7,844 nt of DNA from an uncultured Ellagibacter sp. (GTDB lineage Bacteria > Actinomycetota > Coriobacteriia > Coriobacteriales > Eggerthellaceae), in contig CAKUIV010000094.1 in the NCBI GenBank assembly GCA_934661105.1, positions 1 to 7,844 on the forward strand, given 5' to 3'. The notes below the pieces were generated by a model, which saw only the letters and a program-made list of their open reading frames with translations, made no database searches and was not told where the DNA came from. Numbering within the stretch: the first letter of the stretch is position 1; each line of letters begins with the position of its first letter. Below, one piece after another: positions 5,326-7,844 of the stretch. Position numbers and translations under genes: made by a program.

Positions 5326-5930
5326 TCCTCATCATCGACAACTACGACAGCTTCGTCTACAACCTCTACCAGATGATGGGGGCGATCGATCCCGCAATCG
5401 AGGTCGTGCGAAACGACGAGGTCACCGTCGACGACATCGCGCGACGCGCGCCCTCGGCGCTCGTGCTGTCGCCGGGGCCGGGTCGCCCGGCGGACGCGGG
5501 CGTGTGCGAAGAGGCGTGCCGCGTGTTCGCAGGTCGGATTCCCATCCTGGGGGTTTGCCTCGGCCATCAGGCGATATGCGAGGCGTTCGGCGGGCGCGTG
5601 GGGTATGCGAAAAAGCTCATGCACGGGAAGACCTCGCGCATTCGCCCGGAAGCGGGAAGCGTGCTGTTCCGCGGCATGCCCGACGAGTTCGCCGTGGCGC
5701 GCTACCACTCGCTCGCGGCGGTCGAGGACGAGCTGCCGGCATGCCTGCGCGTCACGGCGCGTACCGCCGACGGCGAGGTGATGGCAATCGAGCATGCGGA
5801 GCATCCGGTGTTCGGCGTGCAGTTCCATCCCGAGAGCGTCATGACGGAGCACGGCGCGAAGATTCTCGGGAACTTCATCGAGGTCGCGCGGTCATTCGAG
5901 GGCGAACATGCAGCGACGACTGAAAACTAA
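5322..5930 (+). CDS. trpG: Anthranilate synthase component II (glutamine amidotransferase)
   Basis: The 202-residue class I glutamine amidotransferase releases ammonia from glutamine for TrpE. Seen: LIIDNYDSFVYNLYQ (3-17), SPGPGRP (50-56), nucleophile loop GVCLGHQ with Cys79, YHSL (128-131) and the catalytic His169/Glu171 in GVQFHPES. Length matches stand-alone TrpG/PabA. Start ATG 5322 overlaps the trpE stop as ATGA, implying translational coupling and matched subunit amounts; the G-rich run just upstream can serve as ribosome site. It may also serve aminodeoxychorismate synthase, as dual TrpG/PabA proteins do in other bacteria, but nothing here shows that. A short polar tail after residue 190 is unremarkable. 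Assignment is secure from motif plus neighbour. Confidence 0.96.
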   Translation: MILIIDNYDSFVYNLYQMMGAIDPAIEVVRNDEVTVDDIARRAPSALVLSPGPGRPADAGVCEEACRVFAGRIPILGVCLGHQAICEAFGGRVGYAKKLMHGKTSRIRPEAGSVLFRGMPDEFAVARYHSLAAVEDELPACLRVTARTADGEVMAIEHAEHPVFGVQFHPESVMTEHGAKILGNFIEVARSFEGEHAATTEN

Positions 5931-5942
5931 GGAGACGAAGAA

Positions 5943-7016
5943 ATGATCCAGGAAGCAATCCACAAGATCGTCGACAAGCGCGACCTTACCTACGATGAGG
6001 CGTACGCCACCATCGACGAGATCATGTCGGGAAGCACGACCCCCACGCAAACGGCGGCGTTTCTTGCCGCGCTCTCCACGAAGAGCACGAAGGCCGAGAC
6101 CATCGACGAGATCGCCGGGTGCGCGGCGGCGATGCGCGACAAGGCGACGCGCGTCGATTACGCGGGCGACGTGCTCGAGATCGTGGGCACAGGCGGCGAC
6201 GGCGCGCAGAGCTTCAACATCTCGACGACGGCTTCGATGGTGATCGCGGCCGGTGGCGTGAAGGTGGCTAAGCACGGAAACCGCGCCGCGTCGAGCAAGT
6301 CGGGCGCCGCGGACTGCCTGGAAGCGCTCGGCGTGAACATCGAGCAGTCGCCCGAGCGTGCGCGAAAGCTCCTTGACGAGATGGGCATCTGCTTTCTCTT
6401 CGCGCAGAAGTACCACAGCGCGATGAAATACGTTGGGCCGATCCGCCGCGAGCTTGGCATCCGCACGGTGTTCAACATCTTGGGGCCGCTTACGAACCCC
6501 GCGAGCCCGACGTATATGGTGATGGGCGTCTACGACGGGTCGCTCGTGGAGCCGCTTGCGCGCGTGCTCGCGAGCCTGGGAGTCAAGCGGGGCATGGTGG
6601 TGTTCGGCGAGTGCGTGCTCGACGAGCTCTCGACGGCAGGCCCGACGCGCGTGTGCGAGTTCGCTGCTGGCGAGGCCGCAGGCGTGCTTGAAGCGGCGGG
6701 CGGCGTGCGCGAAGGCGAGGCCGCATACCGTGCGTACACGATCTCACCTGAGGATTTCGGCATGAACGCGTGCGCTCGCGACGACTTGCGCGGGGGCGAT
6801 GCGCAGCAGAACGCGACGACGACGAGGGGCATCCTTTCGGGTGAGATCGCAGGATGCAAGCGCGACACCGTGGTGCTGAACGCCGCTGCGGGTTTGTACG
6901 TGGCGGGTGCGGTTGAAAGCCTTCGCGCCGGCGTCGAGCGGGCGCGCGAGCTCATCGACTCAGGAGCGGCCCTGGCGAAGTTGGAAGCCTACGCGGCCGC
7001 AAGCTGCGCCGAGTAG
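5943..7016 (+). CDS. trpD: Anthranilate phosphoribosyltransferase
   Basis: The 357-residue enzyme joins anthranilate to PRPP, giving phosphoribosylanthranilate. A helical N-terminal domain (about 1-70) precedes the catalytic domain. Seen: VGTGGDGAQSFNISTTAS (81-98, PRPP binding), KHGNRAASSKSGAAD (110-124), FLFAQKYHSAMKYVGPIRREL (151-171), RTVFNILGPLTNPA (174-187), the metal-site acids D227/E228 in LDEL, and a C-terminal RDTVVLNAAAGLYVAG. One oddity: the segment usually VVHG reads VVFG (219-222), and the following DG-type pair is EC. ATG 5943 has AAGGAG (5929-5934) 8 nt before it, overlapping the trpG stop. It is free-standing, not fused to trpG as in enterobacteria. Confidence is high. Confidence 0.97.
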   Translation: MIQEAIHKIVDKRDLTYDEAYATIDEIMSGSTTPTQTAAFLAALSTKSTKAETIDEIAGCAAAMRDKATRVDYAGDVLEIVGTGGDGAQSFNISTTASMVIAAGGVKVAKHGNRAASSKSGAADCLEALGVNIEQSPERARKLLDEMGICFLFAQKYHSAMKYVGPIRRELGIRTVFNILGPLTNPASPTYMVMGVYDGSLVEPLARVLASLGVKRGMVVFGECVLDELSTAGPTRVCEFAAGEAAGVLEAAGGVREGEAAYRAYTISPEDFGMNACARDDLRGGDAQQNATTTRGILSGEIAGCKRDTVVLNAAAGLYVAGAVESLRAGVERARELIDSGAALAKLEAYAAASCAE

Positions 7017-7044
7017 GGCGGGCGAGTTCGTGACGAGGGAAAAC

Positions 7045-7844
7045 GTGAACATTCTTGAGGAAATAGCCGAAAAGACGCGCGAGCGCGTGGCGGCCGAGAA
7101 AAATGTGCGGTCGCTTGCGAGCGTGCGCCGCGCCGCCGAGGAGGCACGCGCAGGGGAGTGCGCGACGTGCGCAGCGGAGCTTTCTCCCGATGAGGGCGGG
7201 CCTGTGACCGAGGAGGAGCGCCGTGCGGCACGCGATGCGGCGCCGTGCGGGTTTCCCTTCGAGGTGGCGCTCGAGCGCGCGGGCGTGCAGTTCATCTGCG
7301 AGGTGAAGAAGGCATCGCCTTCGAAGGGCATGATCGCGCCCGACATCGAGCCGCTCGCGGTGGCGCGCGAATACGAGCGTGCGGGTGCGGCGGCGATATC
7401 GTGCTTGACCGAGCCGTTCTGGTTTTTGGGGCGCGACGAGTACCTACAGGAAATCGCCGCGGGCGTCCGTATCCCGGTGCTGCGCAAGGACTTCGTGGTC
7501 GACGAGTACATGGTCTACGGCGCGAAGGCGCTCGGCGCGAGCGCGGTGCTGCTCATCTGCGCGATCTTGGACGACGCGCAGCTTCGCGCGTACCGCGAGC
7601 TCGCCGACGAGCTGCATCTCTCCGCGCTTGTGGAGGCGCATACCGAGCGCGAGGTCGGGCGCGCGCTTGCGGCGGGCGCGCGCGTGGTAGGCGTGAACAA
7701 CCGCGATCTGAAGACATTCTCCGTCGACATGGGGGCGTCCCGCAAGCTGCGCGACCTGGTGCCGCCGGGCGTGCTGTTCGTGTCCGAAAGCGGGGTTAAG
7801 GGCGCGGCCGACGTGGATGCGGCACGCGAGATGGGAGCCGACGC
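7045..7844 (+). CDS. trpC: Indole-3-glycerol-phosphate synthase (3' end cut by window)
   Basis: The frame is open to the right edge, 266 codons; family length suggests only about 25-40 are missing. The enzyme closes the indole ring by decarboxylating carboxyphenylamino-deoxyribulose phosphate. TIM-barrel motifs: FICEVKKASPSKG (83-95, catalytic Glu86 and Lys88), ISCLTEPFWFLG, VLRKDFVVDEYMVYGAKALGA with catalytic-loop Lys, LSALVEAH, VVGVNNRDLKTF and VLFVSESGV. GTG 7045 is chosen because GAGGG ends 5-6 nt upstream; GTG 7030 in frame has a poorer site. The gap after trpD is 28 nt, so co-transcription is expected. The segment between the N-terminal helix and the barrel (about 33-68) is longer by roughly 30 residues than in E. 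coli TrpC, acidic and with three to four cysteines. No PRAI (trpF) domain is visible in the part present. Confidence 0.95.
   Translation, partial: MNILEEIAEKTRERVAAEKNVRSLASVRRAAEEARAGECATCAAELSPDEGGPVTEEERRAARDAAPCGFPFEVALERAGVQFICEVKKASPSKGMIAPDIEPLAVAREYERAGAAAISCLTEPFWFLGRDEYLQEIAAGVRIPVLRKDFVVDEYMVYGAKALGASAVLLICAILDDAQLRAYRELADELHLSALVEAHTEREVGRALAAGARVVGVNNRDLKTFSVDMGASRKLRDLVPPGVLFVSESGVKGAADVDAAREMGAD

Noticed and set aside
1..7844. CRISPR arrays, rRNA/tRNA genes, insertion sequences
   Set aside because: No regularly spaced repeats, no rRNA or complete tRNA folds, and no transposase motifs were seen on either strand.

Overview
The window looks chromosomal, from a high-GC Gram-positive bacterium. 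My best guess is an actinobacterium of the Coriobacteriia/Eggerthellaceae type. The reasons are the strong G/C third-position preference, GTG starts with AGGAGGT-like ribosome sites, protein sequences of that flavour, and a T-box leader on a trp operon. The lineage is inferred from general appearance, not from a search.

Left part (1-1501), accessory in character. The minus strand carries a 3'-truncated gene for an archaeo-eukaryotic-type primase (AEP) with a PriCT-like region and a C-terminal helix-turn-helix, a typical replication protein of plasmids and integrative elements. It has no stop inside the window. A strong minus-strand promoter (1474-1501) would give it a leader of about 245 nt. 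Inside that leader, on the plus strand, lie a good promoter (1329-1357) and a perfect-stem terminator (1394-1430) only about 65 nt apart. Together they predict a short two-hairpin RNA exactly antisense to the primase leader. This resembles countertranscribed-RNA copy control of plasmid rep genes, and I consider it the most interesting thing here.

Middle (1502-3360). An AT-rich gap with repeats is followed by apt (adenine phosphoribosyltransferase, plus). apt converges on proC (pyrroline-5-carboxylate reductase, minus) through one shared bidirectional terminator at 2439-2470. apt has an unusual open in-frame upstream extension that makes its start worth checking.

Right part (3361-7844), tryptophan biosynthesis. 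A near-consensus promoter (3428-3456) drives a T-box leader (about 3463-3758) with a UGG specifier candidate, Stem II and III elements, an antiterminator whose bulge fits bacterial tRNA-Trp, and a mutually exclusive terminator. Then follow trpE, trpG (overlapping trpE by ATGA), trpD and trpC (cut by the window end). TrpE and TrpG make anthranilate from chorismate and glutamine, TrpD adds phosphoribose from PRPP, and TrpC closes the indole ring. Uncharged tRNA-Trp should switch the operon on, while TrpE keeps the residues for tryptophan feedback inhibition, so control is likely at both RNA and enzyme level.
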